Under the pieces are notes generated by a model. The model ran no database searches and had not been told where the DNA came from. It saw only the letters and a program-made list of their open reading frames with translations. A DNA stretch of 64,000 nucleotides from Haemaphysalis longicornis (taxonomy: Eukaryota > Arthropoda > Arachnida > Ixodida > Ixodidae): contig JABSTR010000950.1 of the NCBI GenBank assembly GCA_013339765.2, forward strand, positions 434,001-498,000, given 5' to 3'. Made by a program: the position numbers and the translations under genes. Shown here piece after piece: positions 1 to 11,462 of the stretch; position 1 is the stretch's first letter, and the number at the start of each line of letters is the position of its first letter.

Positions 1-935
1 GCTACCATCCTCGAAGCGGAACTCCATGCTATTGTTCAAGCCATAGACTACCTCATGTTTGACTTTGACTCCTCCGTGCCTTCCCAGATACGCATCCTGA
101 CAGACTCTTTCGAAGCCCTACAGACTCTAAAATGTCCTACGTCGACCAATACCATCGCCAACAAAATCATTCATCAGATCTCCATCCTGAAATCTAGCGG
201 CATTCATGTTCGCATCGACTGGTCACCTGGACATGAGGGGTCATCACCGGGGAACCAGGCAGCCCACTCGGCTGCGCGGGAGTGTATAACCTCTAGTCCT
301 CCGCTGCTACCCGACTTGGCTCCTCCACCTACTGAGACATTACCACCAGCGATACAGCTTCTACGTTACAAAAAGGAAAAAAAAGACCGCCTCAAGGCCC
401 TGACTCCAACCGGCTTTTTATCCGCCCTGCCCCCGCTCCCAAGATCAGCCGAAATTTTCATAAACAAATATTTTGCTAATGCTAGCCTTACCCCTGAGAC
501 CTTCCGGAAATGGTACACCCCGTCTCTACCGCCTCGATGTCCCTTCTGCGCCTCCCCCACTCCCGCCAATCTCCAGCACCTAATTTGGCACTGCCCGAAG
601 TTCGTGCGCTACAGAACCTTCAAGCCTCCTCCAAATACAGCCTCTCTTTACATCGACCCTCGTACACTGGAACCCTCCATGCTGGCTTTAATTGCACACT
701 TTTCTCTAAAAAGCGGTCTAGCGCGAGCAGTCTAGAGTCGTGAGCCTGCTCTCCTCACCCCACGTGGCCTCTTCAGCATTCTTAAGGAGCCCACCTGTTT
801 TGGGTCGAACTGTACGCATTTAAGATGCCCCAAGTTACAACCCCCCCCCCTCTACTTCCCCTTCCCCCACTTGACGTAGAGTCTTCCTGCCACAATAAAG
901 GCTACCTCCTCCTCCTCCTCTTCTTGAGACTCATT
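1..935 (+). mobile_element. I-clade LINE 3' fragment: RNase H and C-terminal tail
   Basis: The reading frame is already open at base 1 and stops at 735. It begins with residues typical of the middle of an RNase H domain (ATILEAELHAI, then ILTDSFEALQTL). It continues through the RNase H active-site region DWSPGHEG at about 220-243, and ends in a cysteine/histidine tail (CPFCASP, then HLIWHC) common downstream of RNase H in I-like non-LTR retrotransposons. After the stop come a pyrimidine-rich 3' UTR, an AATAAA near 893 and a CTC-repeat tail to about 930. The reverse transcriptase part lies outside the window. One codon insertion (GHEGSSPGN rather than GHEGLPGN) and absence of the rest of ORF2 suggest an old, probably inactive copy. 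Family assignment is from motif recognition only. Confidence 0.75.
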
Positions 936-949
936 TATATCTAACCTAA

Positions 950-1274
950 AAGGGAAGTCTTTCGTGTTCGGGTAAACCTGGTGTCGCCTGATAACCACCC
1001 TAACAAAAATTTATAAAAGTGAGGTCGAATTTCTCCCCAGAAATTGGCCACTAACCAGAATACTTGTAGGCACGGAATGAGGCTACCTAGCATGTAAGGC
1101 AGTAGGAATGCGGCGATGGCGTAACGCCTGGAAGTAATTATCGAGCAAGACAACTAGATGGTATTCAAAACACCAACTTTCTCGAGCGCTTTTTTATATG
1201 CGGGAATTTGCCCTTGCTAGGTTGAATCATGCATCGCTTGGTTCAAACCCTGCCCGCCGGTTCCGACCCCGCAG
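950..1274 (+). other. Unit Z intron sequence, paralogous to 46190-46553
   Basis: This non-coding stretch matches the stretch upstream of the last exon in unit C. Shared blocks include GAGGTCGAATTTCTCC, GGCGTAACGCCTGG-like sequence and ATGGTATTCAAAACA, in the same order and at similar spacing. It ends in a splice acceptor (CCGACCCCGCAG) identical in copies Z and C. It shows that duplication covered introns as well as exons. Confidence 0.75.
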
Positions 1275-1500
1275 GCAGACCAGTAACAAACCGAAGCGCT
1301 GCCCGGCCACGCTGACGGTGGCGCGCGGCGAAGGCGCATCGTCATCGCTGGAACCGACGAACATCCGTCTGGATGGTGTTCCTGGTCGTTGATGAGGCAC
1401 TCCCCCTCGTCAGCGGCTGTAATGCGTGCCAGTCGCACCTTGCCGAGGCAGCGGGGGACGCATCGCGCTTGTACTGGCCTTCATGCTGCAGTACTGAAGG
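1275..1500 (+). pseudogene. Delta-tubulin-like last exon, unit Z
   Basis: This is the last exon of a delta-tubulin-like copy whose other exons lie upstream, outside the window or lost. It follows acceptor CCGACCCCGCAG and aligns base for base with 46554-46765 and, more loosely, with 17062-17429 and 36015-36308. Short readable pieces correspond to the C-terminal 'VLVSN...' block of delta tubulin (here DEALPLVSG-like, then LAEAAGDAS), but stop codons and frameshifts break the frame, for example a TAA within the first five codons and a TGA just before the DEALPLV block. No function is expected. The direct evidence is similarity to the other copies; identification as tubulin rests on the better preserved copies A and B. 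Confidence 0.7.
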
Positions 1501-1779
1501 GAAGCCGTCAAAGATCATGCTATGGCGATTGCCACTTTTCAATAAATAGTGCGTGATGAGGGAATTCTCTGGTATTTTCTGGCCATGATCTGGTGGTGAG
1601 TTCACTCCTTGCACATTTCTCGCAACAAACTTCGCACTGCGTCGTGTTTTTCGTACAATTTCATATTTTATGCGGGTGTCGATTCTAAAAACGACTGTCG
1701 GCGCTTTATCGTATAGTGCGCTTTGTTACGGTAATACTGTTTAGGCTTTTTATCGTAACACGCTCGAAGAGTATTATCC

Positions 1780-2350
1780 ATTTAATTGCGAGCTCATTGA
1801 GATACAATGTTGCTTACGCTCTGTGTCTTGCAAAGGGGGTTAAAGGGGGGCAAAGGCGGTTAAAGGGTATCTTGCTAAGGGAGCGTCTTCACTGAAACTT
1901 CGTTTTTAGGCTACACTAATACGATTTAAACCTGAATGTGCCGCTGCAGAGTGGGTTCATGCCCACCTAATACACTCCCTTGAAATGGTACAGAACTCAG
2001 CTCGTTTACTATTTTGTAATTACAACCACACAGAAAGTATAATAGCCATGAAATCTAGCCTTAACTTGCCTTCACTTTCTCCCCGTCGTGAAATGTCATC
2101 ATAATTTATTTCATAAGCTGTTTGCTCACCCATCATAGTGGGACAGTCTTATTTTTCCTCCTAGAGTATATCTCATCTCGCTTGGGTCATTCCCATAAGG
2201 TCGGGATATCTTTTTGCAGACCTTACACTTTCCTTCACTCTTTCATACCACGCACCTCCAAGGATTGGAATCGCCTTCCCGCATCAGCGGCAATCCTTGA
2301 AAATCACCTACATTTCAAAAGTGCGCTATCTAATTATGTATAATTTAGGT
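1780..2350 (+). mobile_element. CR1/L2-like LINE, C-terminal end of reverse transcriptase
   Basis: Conceptual pieces read LIHSLEMVQNSARLL and SSLNLPSLSPRREM in broken frame, then FIPRTSKDWNRLPASA before a stop at 2343. These are the signature end blocks of CR1/L2/Jockey-type ORF2 proteins. The same decayed copy occurs at 47400-49690 in unit C, so the insertion probably predates the duplication of the array. Confidence 0.7.
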
Positions 2351-3121
2351 AAGTGAAGTAAGGTATTATCTGCTATTGTCTTGTCCCCGCGCCCTTTTCA
2401 TGAGACTTGTCGCCGAGCCTCCTGCCTAAGTCGACTATCATGACTCACTGCAGCTACTTTTTCAAAAATCGCTATTCATCATGCTGCTGCACTGCCTCGA
2501 CAGAAGCTGAAGGCCAACCAAGACTGCTGAGGCAACTTGCGACGCACGTTCTACTGCTTTAAATGCGAATGCATTTATTAGCCGGGGGTTGTCTTGCTCC
2601 GTTGGCCGGCGTGCGCCTGCATTCCTCCAGCGCGAGCGCACGTGAGCGCGCGCCTCGTAGTTCTGCCTTCGTCGTCGTCGTCGTCGTAAATGCGAATGCA
2701 TTTCTTAGTCGCGGGTTCACACAATGCAACGTGAGCATTACGCCTCTCCCTGGCGGTGACGTCACTGCAGTTGCTTCCACGTCATCATCATCGGTTGGAG
2801 AAGAAGAAGAAGACAAGTCTGCGAAGCGAAGAGCACGTAATGCCGAACGCGTTACGCGCTCGGGAACATCAAGAAGGAGTCTAGTCGTTTGAACGCGCTT
2901 CGGGTTCTTTGGAACGAGTTTGGAAGAGGAGGTGATGAGAACGGTGACGCCATCATCGCGGTCTGTGACGACAACCCTCGTCTGGCGCCGTTCAGGTCGT
3001 ACCGGGTGTCTGGCTCGTGCATTCGCATTTCTGCACGATTCCCTTCGGGGAGGTGCGGGGGAATTTTTTTTGTTAGGTAGTGTCCATTATCTCGGCTACC
3101 ATGATAATTACCGTCAGAAAT
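2351..3121. other. No recognisable gene; low-complexity GTC/GAA runs
   Basis: The stretch holds a GTC run near 2669-2688 and a GAA run near 2800-2811. Two partly similar blocks contain AAATGCGAATGCATTT (2560-2577 and 2687-2703), which suggests a small internal duplication. I see no coding exon. Confidence 0.5.
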
Positions 3122-3134
3122 ATCTCCCTACAGT

Positions 3135-3385
3135 TACCCGCCGCGGTGGCTCAGTGGCTAAGGCGTGGCGCTGCTGAGCACGAGGTCGCGGGTTCGATTC
3201 CCGGCCGCGGCGGCCGCTTTTCTGATGGAGGCGAAAAGCAAAAACGCCCGTGTGTACGAGATTTCGGCGCACGATAAAGATCCCCAGGTGGTCAAAATTA
3301 ATCCGGAGCCCTCCACTACGGCGCGCCTCATCGCCTGCGTTGCGTCGGCGCATTAAACCCTACAATCAATCAATCAAATCAATCA
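3135..3385 (+). mobile_element. Full-length Ruka-like tRNA-derived SINE with target duplication
   Basis: The head is tRNA-like, with an A-box (GTGGCTCAGTGGCTAAGG) and a perfect B-box (GGTTCGATTCC). The body contains CCCCAGGTGGTCAAAATTAA and CTCATCGCCTGCG, and the tail is (AATC)n. The element is flanked by an exact 13-bp direct repeat, ATCTCCCTACAGT, at 3122-3134 and 3386-3398, which fits target-primed insertion. The structure matches the SINE described from ixodid ticks as Ruka. It is the best-preserved copy here and a likely recent insertion. Confidence 0.88.
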
Positions 3386-3492
3386 ATCTCCCTACAGTCG
3401 CCTCTTATTGGCTAAGCACGGTACGCGGACATTCTATGAGATAAATATTCCCTAAAAATACGTGTTTGCAGCTGCACCTCTAAGTTCTTGGT

Positions 3493-4292
3493 TTTAAAGG
3501 GACCCTGCAACACTCTTTGAGCAGTGCAAGTAAACCTGCGCGACGTGTAGATTACACTGCCAGGAATACCTGAGCCAAATATTACACGTGCACGTGAAGC
3601 GGTGAGCGCGCAAATCGATGTGAAATACGCGGAAAAACCAACCGCTCTCTCTTCAGTTGTCCTCATTATGCAACCCCTGGCATGGCCTAAGGGACGTCCA
3701 TAGGCCATGGCTGCCCGATCGGCTGTCACTGGTCAACTTCGCGGCTAGATTCTCCCATTTCCGTCGTCGTCATCGCTGTGTACGAACCTCTTCTATGCCT
3801 GAACGTGTAGGCACAGTTTTGCCGTTTCTTTTGTGTTTTGAGTTCGCGCGGAGTTTGACTGATGAGCTCAATACTTCCCTTTCAACGGGACTACTCGACT
3901 ACAAACGTTTATTGCTTCAAAAACGCCCTACCAGCCCGAGCGCGCACGTGCGAGCAGGCACCCCTGCCTGCTTTTTTGTGGCACCAGACCGGAAATAGGC
4001 CCCTCCGCGTTGCGGGGAAAAGGAGAAAACTACCCGGCATGTGATATATCGAAGGCCGCCGAAAAGAACGCCGCGAGCCGCCCCCTCTCCGGGAGAGAGC
4101 GCACAGCTTTCGTCACATTGTCGGCGGTCGAGTTGACAGGGAACGATTATGCGCGATTTCTCATCGCGCGTAGTTTCGTTAATTGTGAACGGATTTTCAT
4201 AATTCTTGCGGGAGGAGATTTCTGGGACAATAGAATTTACCCCAAAATACATTATTAGTAGTCGATGGCAAGTGTTGCAAGGTCCTTTTAAA
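3493..4292. mobile_element. MITE with TTTAAAGGGACCCTGCAACA-type inverted ends
   Basis: The left end TTTAAAGGGACCCTGCAACA and the right end (AGTGTTGCAAGGTCCTTTT plus AAA) are inverse complements apart from a few changes. The same ends bound 12057-12486 and 62104-62158. The interior has no transposase frame. It is about 800 bp, the longest family member in the window, and may contain other sequence nested inside. Confidence 0.65.
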
Positions 4293-4439
4293 CGAGAAGG
4301 CTCAGGTTCGAGTAGGTTATTGCGAGGTTTCTCTTTTTTTTTACTTTGAGAATTTTCGGTCATCGTGATTTTAATACTTTTTTTTACTCCTGTTTTCGCA
4401 ATATCAAGAGATAAACGCACAAGACTTCTAGAATGGGTT

Positions 4440-4600
4440 GAATTACGCTTAATATAGGTGGTGTTCTGTCGTTGGGCTGGGTTAGATTAGCTTTGGTGCA
4501 GTTGGGCTGGATTTGGGTAGGTTTTGACGCATTCGGTTAGGTTACGCTAGGATCGGTGAGGTTATGCACTGTTACGTTACGTTGGGGCGTAATATTATTC
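4440..4600 (+). repeat. Degenerate GTTGGGCT/GGTTAGGTT-rich tract
   Basis: Repeated motifs such as GTTGGGCTGG, GGTTAGATTAG and CGGTTAGGTTACG recur without a strict period. Arthropod telomeric repeat units are TTAGG-like, but this tract is too irregular to be called telomeric. Confidence 0.35.
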
Positions 4601-5267
4601 AGAAGTGTTAGGCCACCCAGCTTTTATGGAAAGTGCCGTGAGAATATCCCGGCCGTAATTCTCACGACTGCCGTGAGATTAGACGCAGCCTTTTTGTTAT
4701 GCCCCGTCTATTAGTGGTAAAAAATAGAATTGACCACCGTAGATGTGTTTCTTCCCGTGTTTCCTTTTTTTTTTTGCTGCATTATATGAAACGGTGCGCG
4801 CAAAGCGCTTCTCCCTGTCATTTTTTTATCTATTCTGTAGACAAAAAGGCGCAAAATATTATTGCGGATTTTATTATTTCCGATGTACGCGCGCTGTCAA
4901 ACGCGTGGAACACCATGGTACGCGTTAACAAAGGGCTAGCACCTGTGGGCACTTTTTTGTGGACGATATCCCGGTGGCTGACCGTTCATTGGACGCCTAC
5001 CGTGTGCACGCTCTCGCCAGCCAATCCAAGTAATAATTTCGCGTGAAAAATCTTATTTGAGCACACCGTCGAACCCACACAAGGCGTGCACTTCCTCCAG
5101 TGTGAATCAGCATGGACTGAGCATGACGACCGAGAAAAAAACGAAATAACAATAGTAAGCCCAGCAAACGCGTATACAGCGAAGAAATGGGCATCAAATG
5201 CAGCGCCAGCCGATGCAGTGGTGTCGGAAAGAACTAAAAAATTCCGGGTTGTCTCAACTAGCCTGAA
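4601..5267. other. No recognisable gene
   Basis: The sequence is AT-rich with T runs (4767-4780) and an imperfect hairpin near 4637-4660 (GTGAGAAT paired with ATTCTCAC). I saw no exon or known repeat in it. Confidence 0.4.
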
Positions 5268-5540
5268 ATCTGGGGAGGGGTAAAGCATTGAGTGTATAAG
5301 GGTATTCTTGGCGCGTTGGCATTTCTGCCAATGAAGATGAAACCGTTGGGGGGTAGAGATATACAGCTTTCCTGTAAAAGTCTCTTGTTGCTTAAGCATG
5401 AAGCTGTCTATCGCTGTCTAACGAGTGTCCCGGTGTTTCTTTTTGGTACTAGTTACGTTGTAGCGCGAGGCGTAAACGAGCTTTCTGGTTTTTTTTCGTT
5501 CCGTGACTACAAGTGACGAACGACGATTACGACGACGAGG
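5268..5540 (+). repeat. Dispersed repeat shared with 62565-63200
   Basis: Blocks GAGTGTATAAGGGTATTC, GATGAAACCGTTGGGG, CACAGCTTTCCTG-like sequence and AACGAGTGTCCCGGTGT occur in the same order at both places. This copy is single; the other has an internal tandem duplication. No protein family is recognisable. Confidence 0.65.
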
Positions 5541-8500
5541 ACGACGACAAGAGAAGCCAACAGTCCAAACCCATAAGGTGCTTCGCGCGAAAAAAGCCAA
5601 ACAAGCAATAACGAGGCACGCGGAATCCGCCAGCATGGGTAGATCGCTATCTATGAAGCCGGTCTTGGTTTGAACTTCCCGCGCAAACGTCACGGGGTTT
5701 GGATGAGCCACGAACGGAGGAGGAGCTTCTTGCGGAATTATAGGGCTGGCAATGAGAGAGATGACGTCCCAACAGCGCGTGCCACCCTCCCTCTCCCACT
5801 TTCCACAGACACTCCTCCTCCATTTTTTTCGGCCTTCGGCGTCTCGTTCCCTCGCTCGGTTACGCGAGCATCGCCGCCGCCGACAAACCCCGGTACCAGC
5901 GCCAAATTTCTGCTAGGAAAGAGGATGACATACGACTCACTACCTCATTACCCACATTAGCACCTGAGACGTATTATGGGCAGCTATGCGATTGGGTGTG
6001 GCCGGCAAAAGCAAAGGCAAGTTAGGCAGGCTTTATAAGAATGGAGAGCGACATTTTTTGCGCTTAAATGTAATGCATATTCTATTTATACCAGCAAGCA
6101 TGGCGGAATAAACAATGGAAGTTACGAACACACACGAAAATATAAAAGCACCACAGCGTACGGCGAGTACTATGCCGCTCCGCGCGCTGAGATTACATTG
6201 TCCAACGGGCATATAAACGACATTGTTTTCGGTGACTCTGTCGAGCATACCCAATGTTTCACAAAACGATTAGTACTGTGAATAGTGGCGAAAAAATTGG
6301 TTTAGCTTGCACTAAGTTGTGCAAGGCTTGAACCACAGCGCAGATGGAGGATTTTTTTCCATGTAAGCACTGAACGATACATCACCGAGGATTGCATTAG
6401 GTTTGGAAGTGTTTATTGACATGTTCCGCCGTCGCTTCTCACTGTGGTAGTAGTATTAGCAATCATTGTCAAATCCATCTATATCGTCATCTTCCCCATG
6501 CATGACTGGCGGGCTCGAAACGTTTTGTCCGCACGCTCCCACATTTCTCCCAAACCGCAACGAGTCAGCACGAACTACAACCGGCGGCAACTAGCTTCGC
6601 GAACTGAGTGCCTGTAGCGCGATCTGTGTGTGCTCTTCCCTTGAAGTGCGGATGCACGTAAACGTTTTCTTAGTATTTTTGCGAGGGCCACGAGAGAGAG
6701 AGACAACCTTTAATAGAAAAGGATGACCACTGGTCACGATGTGGGAAAGGAATGGGGAGGGAGGGAAGGGCCACGAGAAACCCTGGATGACGCCGGGCGC
6801 TCCTTGTGAGCCGCGTGCCCACGTCTGCGGTATGCGGTGTGAGTATTCAAGACCCTGGGTTTTCTGACGACACCGTACACATCCCGGCCAGCAACAGCAG
6901 CTCCGCTCTAAGAATCGGCCAGGTACAGATCCGTTCCAAAACAAAGCTATTGCGGACAGCTGTCCTGAGCGGTATCCTATCACCACCAAGGAGGACCGAG
7001 GGTAAACAAGGCTTTTCGTCGTTCGCTGCAGCCCTAGTCAGCAAATGCGTTTGCCTAATAAGTACCGGTCCTGGATACGTCATCGCAGACGTCACGAAAC
7101 CCACGAGTGACAGGGAGTATCAAAATTTTGGCTTAAAGCGTTTCAGCTCTCAGCCAATAAAGCATCGTTTGCTGTCCAACAAGCGCTGGTGGCACTAAGA
7201 ATACCAAATTTTGATATTAAATAAACTTGTTCTTTCCCTTCCTCGCCCCTTTAACATAGGGTACGCACCGTCACTTCCACCGCAAAGCACGGAGCGGAAT
7301 ACAAGAAGGCGAAACGAAGGTGAACCATATGTCCTGCACAGCATGTCAGCATTGGGGACAGGATAGCCACATTACCGATCACACCCCAGGTTTTGCAAAT
7401 GGACCTGAAACAACCACCCGCCTTCCTTGCGGCTTTGACGCATAATCCGAAAACACAAAAGTATTCTAATCAATTATTTTCTTGAAATTCTTTCCCTCTG
7501 ACTCTGTCATAGTTGAACTTGGACACATTAATTACAGAAGTAGCGATCACGTGAGTGGAAAATTTTTCCCTTGGTGATGCGGTGGCGAGTATGTTAGTAA
7601 GCGTGCATAAGAAAATGACGCAAAATGAGAAGTATAGGGCATAGAAGAACCAGACAGACGTCGGCGGCTAGAGTCCACAAGGTATATTTTTTACAGTATC
7701 TGCTCGGTTAAGCCGAAGCGGGACAGCGCGCCGCTGGCGTTCAGTTTTGTCGCCTCCGGATTAAAAACTGCAAGCGCAGGGTTCGCGGGCTGACGCGACT
7801 TCCTCGTCGTCTTCGGTGGAGCCACCACGGCACATAGGTGCACAGTACAAGAATAAAAGATAAATGCGTTCGGGCCTTCGACTTAGAAACGTGTGTCAAA
7901 GACATGTACCGTAAAGCCTGCATCAGTAATTTGGGCATCATCACTACAGAACGCTGACTGAGGGAGTAGAAAAGTACGTTTCCACTATGAGAGGAGTCAC
8001 CTCCTATCCATTATCAATACTTTACAATAAAATTGATGGTGATGACAATGGTGGTGATGATGATGATTATGATGATGATGATGATACGTTCCCTCTAAAT
8101 CTGCTTTCTGCTTGGCGATGCGAACATGGGTATGTGCCGAGTCATGGTAATCCAGAGGAGCAAACAAACACGAAAGGAAAAGGGTAATAATAATAAAGAG
8201 AGGCTACGTTCGGCAACAGGGCGCTAACGCCTTCGTAATGACGGCATCATATTAAGTGCTTAAGTGCCCTTGTACCTTCTAATAGCGAAGCTGCTCCAAT
8301 TGGTCATTAATCCCGCCTTGCAAAAAACTCCCCAAGCGCATACCTACTAATGGAGATTTACCAAGAATGCCAAAAAAAAAACTCGAGTGTTCGCCGTAAT
8401 CATGCCAACACTTGCTCGGGACGAGAAAGACTCGTCGTAGCGTACGCCCATACTTCGTTCGTCCTCGTGTCGCCGGGCGCATGCGCTCGGTACCGTAGAA

Positions 8501-8607
8501 GATCCCTCGTGGCGGCAGCGTCCCAAAGACATCACGGCGGCCGCATTGTATAGAAACCATTATGCTTCCACGGAGACCTTGCTAACAGTGTGCCACTCCT
8601 TCCCCAG
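5541..8607. other. No supported gene; scattered simple repeats
   Basis: Open frames here are short and carry no recognisable domains. A GA run with TATTAAAGG-like sequence near 6690-6720 could be the 3' end of a minus-strand LINE running up to about 7100, but the protein is not readable. GAT repeats lie at 8034-8085. Confidence 0.4.
8034..8085 (+). repeat. GAT/GGT trinucleotide microsatellite
   Basis: Runs of GATGATGAT interrupted by single changes. Its translation is poly-aspartate, which is not evidence of a gene. Confidence 0.85.
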
Positions 8608-8786
8608 ACGACTTGCAGATGCCGCCACCGCTGCCTCCAGTCGATGACGCAGAGGTGGTGGAAGTCTACAATGCTGTGGATGACTTTGCATCCAACACTC
8701 GTGGCGAAGAAGACGACGACCTCGTCGATGCATATGACGACGATTACCAGCCCCGCAACTATATAAACAATGAAACTGAAACCTAA
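8608..8786 (+). CDS. Unidentified acidic terminal-exon candidate
   Basis: A pyrimidine-rich stretch and acceptor (CCTTCCCCAG, ending at 8607) precede a frame of 58 complete codons that ends in TAA at 8784-8786. The peptide begins DDLQMPPPLPPVDD and has two further acidic patches (GEEDDDLVDAYDDDY), ending NYINNETET. There is no hydrophobic segment or recognisable domain. It may be the last exon of a gene whose other exons I cannot find upstream, or a chance frame in CG-rich DNA. The opposite strand also has an open frame, but with unremarkable composition. It sits about 420 bp before unit A and is not tubulin. The splice border and codon pattern are what can be seen; being a gene is inference. 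Confidence 0.3.
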
Positions 8787-8977
8787 CTATGTATCCGGTA
8801 TTGCTCACCTACAACAGCTTCGCCATTCAAATCTTGCGCGTGAGTGCAAGCTCCACTGAATTTTTACGTCTCAGATTCCTACGTTTTCTTTTCCTGGTTT
8901 TTTCGGAGAGCTGCGTGCTGCCTATCAGCTACTCAGCCCACAAGACCGATTCGCGTACGTGCAGCACCGCCGACTGA

Positions 8978-9022
8978 GTAATCATCATCATCATCGTCGT
9001 CGTCGTCATCGTCGTCGTCGTA
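8978..9022 (+). repeat. ATC/GTC trinucleotide repeats
   Basis: A run of ATCATCATCATC is followed by GTCGTCGTC blocks, about 45 bp in total, just upstream of unit A. A similar but weaker ATC/CGTC-rich stretch lies at 40378-40425 just upstream of unit C. Confidence 0.8.
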
Positions 9023-9207
9023 ATGCACAAACTTATTTTAATATTTAAATATTCTCCTTTCCTACAAAAACCACATAATTTCTTTCAGTAAGGCACCCAT
9101 TTCCCGGCAAATCCACCTGGGTGTGTATGAGCCATTTCAATGGTAGCACCACCACCACTTCCTTGCTCGGCTGCAACAAACGATCACCGTGCCTGCCTTC
9201 TACGCAG

Positions 9208-9336
9208 TGCACCAACACGGGGAGCGCAGTTACTGCACTTTCTTGGGATGTGAAATAGAATAGTGGGCAAAGCGAACGGCGTGGAGGGACTGTGGAACTT
9301 GCGCCCGATGCTCCACCCTGTGGTCTCTTTCCTCAG
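9208..9336 (+). pseudogene. Unit A exon E1 (putative start exon)
   Basis: Conserved with 22940-23067 and 40462-40589. It follows acceptor CTTCTACGCAG and ends CAG before donor GTAAATG. All three copies have an ATG 28-29 bases before the exon end (here 9308). In B and C this leaves phase 1, which joins in frame to E2 (AG ATC CGA...). Here an extra C in TTTCCTCAG makes 29 bases and breaks the frame. That this exon encodes the first nine residues is inference; it could be 5' UTR. Confidence 0.6.
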
Positions 9337-9539
9337 GTAAATGGTCACTGCAGTCTGCGCGTTTACTAATCTTCGGTGGGTACCAAACAGATGGCGTGGT
9401 ATCCACACTTGTTGCTCGAGGGAGCCTCTGCTGGTACGGCCACGAGCTAGGTTCCTCAGCTATACCAGTACGACACACATACCACATTTTCCTATCTCTA
9501 TGACCGAACGCGCTACATCGAACAGAGGCCCGCCGCAAG

Positions 9540-9653
9540 AGATAAGACGAGTCGCTTTCCAAGTGCATCGTTCCGGTAACCCTTGGACGTGTTAGCGCGA
9601 GACATGGCTGCAAGCGAAGGCAGTCCAGACGATTGCCTGCTGGATGCTGAAGG
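9540..9653 (+). pseudogene. Unit A exon E2 (tubulin N-terminus)
   Basis: Reads EIRRVAFQVHRSGNPWTC and then TAG. This matches the tubulin N-terminal pattern xVxVQLGQCGNQIG in position. After the break it resumes as AASEGSPDDCLLDAEG in the frame used by E3. The exon is 114 bp against 130 in unit C, so a 16-bp loss removed the residues after the GN motif and shifted the frame. Donor GTAAGC is intact. Confidence 0.75.
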
Positions 9654-9717
9654 GTAAGCGCCTTTTTAGTGGTTGGACCTTCCACGCATTCTTATGGTGT
9701 TGCCTTCCACGGCGCAG

Positions 9718-9781
9718 GTACTTCGTGCAGCAGGACGGGCTCACCTACGCCAATGCAGTGATTGCGGGTGCCGACAACACG
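9718..9781 (+). pseudogene. Unit A exon E3
   Basis: 64 bp, acceptor CGGCGCAG and donor GTACGA. It reads YFVQQDGLTYANAVIAGADN after joining E2 in phase 2, matching the delta-tubulin stretch 'FFSEEENGVPIARAVLVD'. Length is identical in units B and C. Confidence 0.78.
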
Positions 9782-10836
9782 GTACGAACATCTTGCGAGT
9801 TTTAATTCTACCGCACGGCTTGTTGCCGTAGAGCATCCTTGGATTCTTTGGTTATCGTTGTTGCTCTCGGCGTTCGAAGTGGAGAGGGGATAAGGGCAAG
9901 CTGTCCCCCCTTTGCAGCTAAGTTAAAGTTTTTTAAGAGCTGTGTATTTAAGATTGGTAGAAAGACGATAACTATGTTTGCTTAGAAATGTATTAAGGCG
10001 TTCGTTTTTGCATTATTTTTGAAAGGCAACAATTCAGTACTCTTTTTTTTAAGATATACCCCTGGAAAACTGGAAACCTCTTCCTCATTCAGAAACGCAC
10101 TGATGGATCCGCTCGAAGCAGTGTCAACACAGTTCATAACCACCACTTTCAAACATCTGGCATTACGGATATAAAGTTTTTTATGATTGTTTTTGTGTGT
10201 TCCTTTAAAGCCTTCATGCCATCAAGTACGCCTTTATAAGTATAAGACGCCTCAACCTTTAGTTCCGCGGTGGACTTCTGTACCGGCATTTCGAACGCTG
10301 CACCAACTCACAGTACCCAGCATATGTTTGTGATGAGTCCGGATAAGGCAACACCTGCTAAGAATTTTCAGCGCCCTTCAACAGCTGCAAAATAACACTA
10401 ACGTTCAGATTCAAATGGTGAGCGAACTTAGGTCGAACCGCAACCCCCAACCACGCGATGTGAGTCCGAAGTCTCAGCTTGCACTTTGCATCGCGCTAGG
10501 TGGAATGACTGCACCGGTCGACATACAGTTGCACTAACTTTAAATAAGCAGTCGAAACGTTTTTCAGAATAGTTTTTGCATACCTTGGTAGATATCGTTC
10601 GATTATGTAGGCATTCAGTACTACATTGTTATTCGGGGGAGTACCGCCATTTCGTCATCAGCAGGTCCCCGAACTACACGCTACCGGCCATCCATGATAG
10701 TTGTGGGCACTTGAAACCAAAGCAGCACTCTCTACTACATGAGTTTCATTTGTTTTGTAAAATAATTGTGGGACGGCTTTACATCAACTCTTTCAAGTTC
10801 CAATACAGCCGGTAGCTCATAAAGTGTCTTTCGTAG

Positions 10837-11133
10837 GCGCTCAGCACCGTGCGATGGTTCGGGGAGGCCGCCAACCAGCTCAGGCGCCACGACAGCCCGT
10901 ATTTCCCACCGTATCCGTCTCCAGGTGACCACTTTGGGGCCGGATACAGTGACTACAGTGAAGAGAATTCTTCTACCGCCATGGACATCCTGCTCAATCA
11001 GGCAGAGCGTTCCGCATCGCTCGAAGGCCTGCTCGCACTTACCAGTCTCGCCTTAGGAACCGGTAGTGGTCTCGCAACGAGGGTTACTCAGGAATTCAAG
11101 GACGCATATTCGCACACAATTATCATAGCCACA
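10837..11133 (+). pseudogene. Unit A exon E4 with intact GTGSG loop
   Basis: 297 bp, 99 codons with no stop, phase 0 at both ends. It starts ALSTVRWFGEAANQL, includes the glycine-rich stretch DHFGAGYSDYSE (the place of the 'WAYGYSVHG' block), LEGLLALTSLALGTGSGLAT (tubulin T4 nucleotide-binding loop) and ends with SHTIIIAT. Acceptor TTTCGTAG; donor GTAACT. Unit C has the same length; unit B has no copy. Confidence 0.83.
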
Positions 11134-11462
11134 GTAACTCATTCCTCTGGAAAAGCGCCGCTCCAGTTTCTCAGCAATTCTGAGCGATGCTCAGGGCATC
11201 TGTTACTGTGACAGCAGTAAGTGGAATACTTCGCGATTTCGAGCCTTCGGGCGTATGCTGCATATCGACAGGGGCCATCTTCGGTACTTCGTGAGAACGC
11301 TCTGGGTGTCGCTCAATATTGGAAAGAAGCGAGCAAACCAGTACGTGGATATCGCTATGTTAGAGGCCGTTAATATGTCAAAAGTTCTGATAAACTGCAC
11401 GTAGGCCTAACGCGAGTTCTCAATAAAACAACCCTATAGCAATACTCCCGTCTTCTTTGCAG

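Noticed and set aside
4440..4600. Telomere-like GGTTAG tract
   Set aside because: No regular TTAGG period, so only noted as degenerate repeat.
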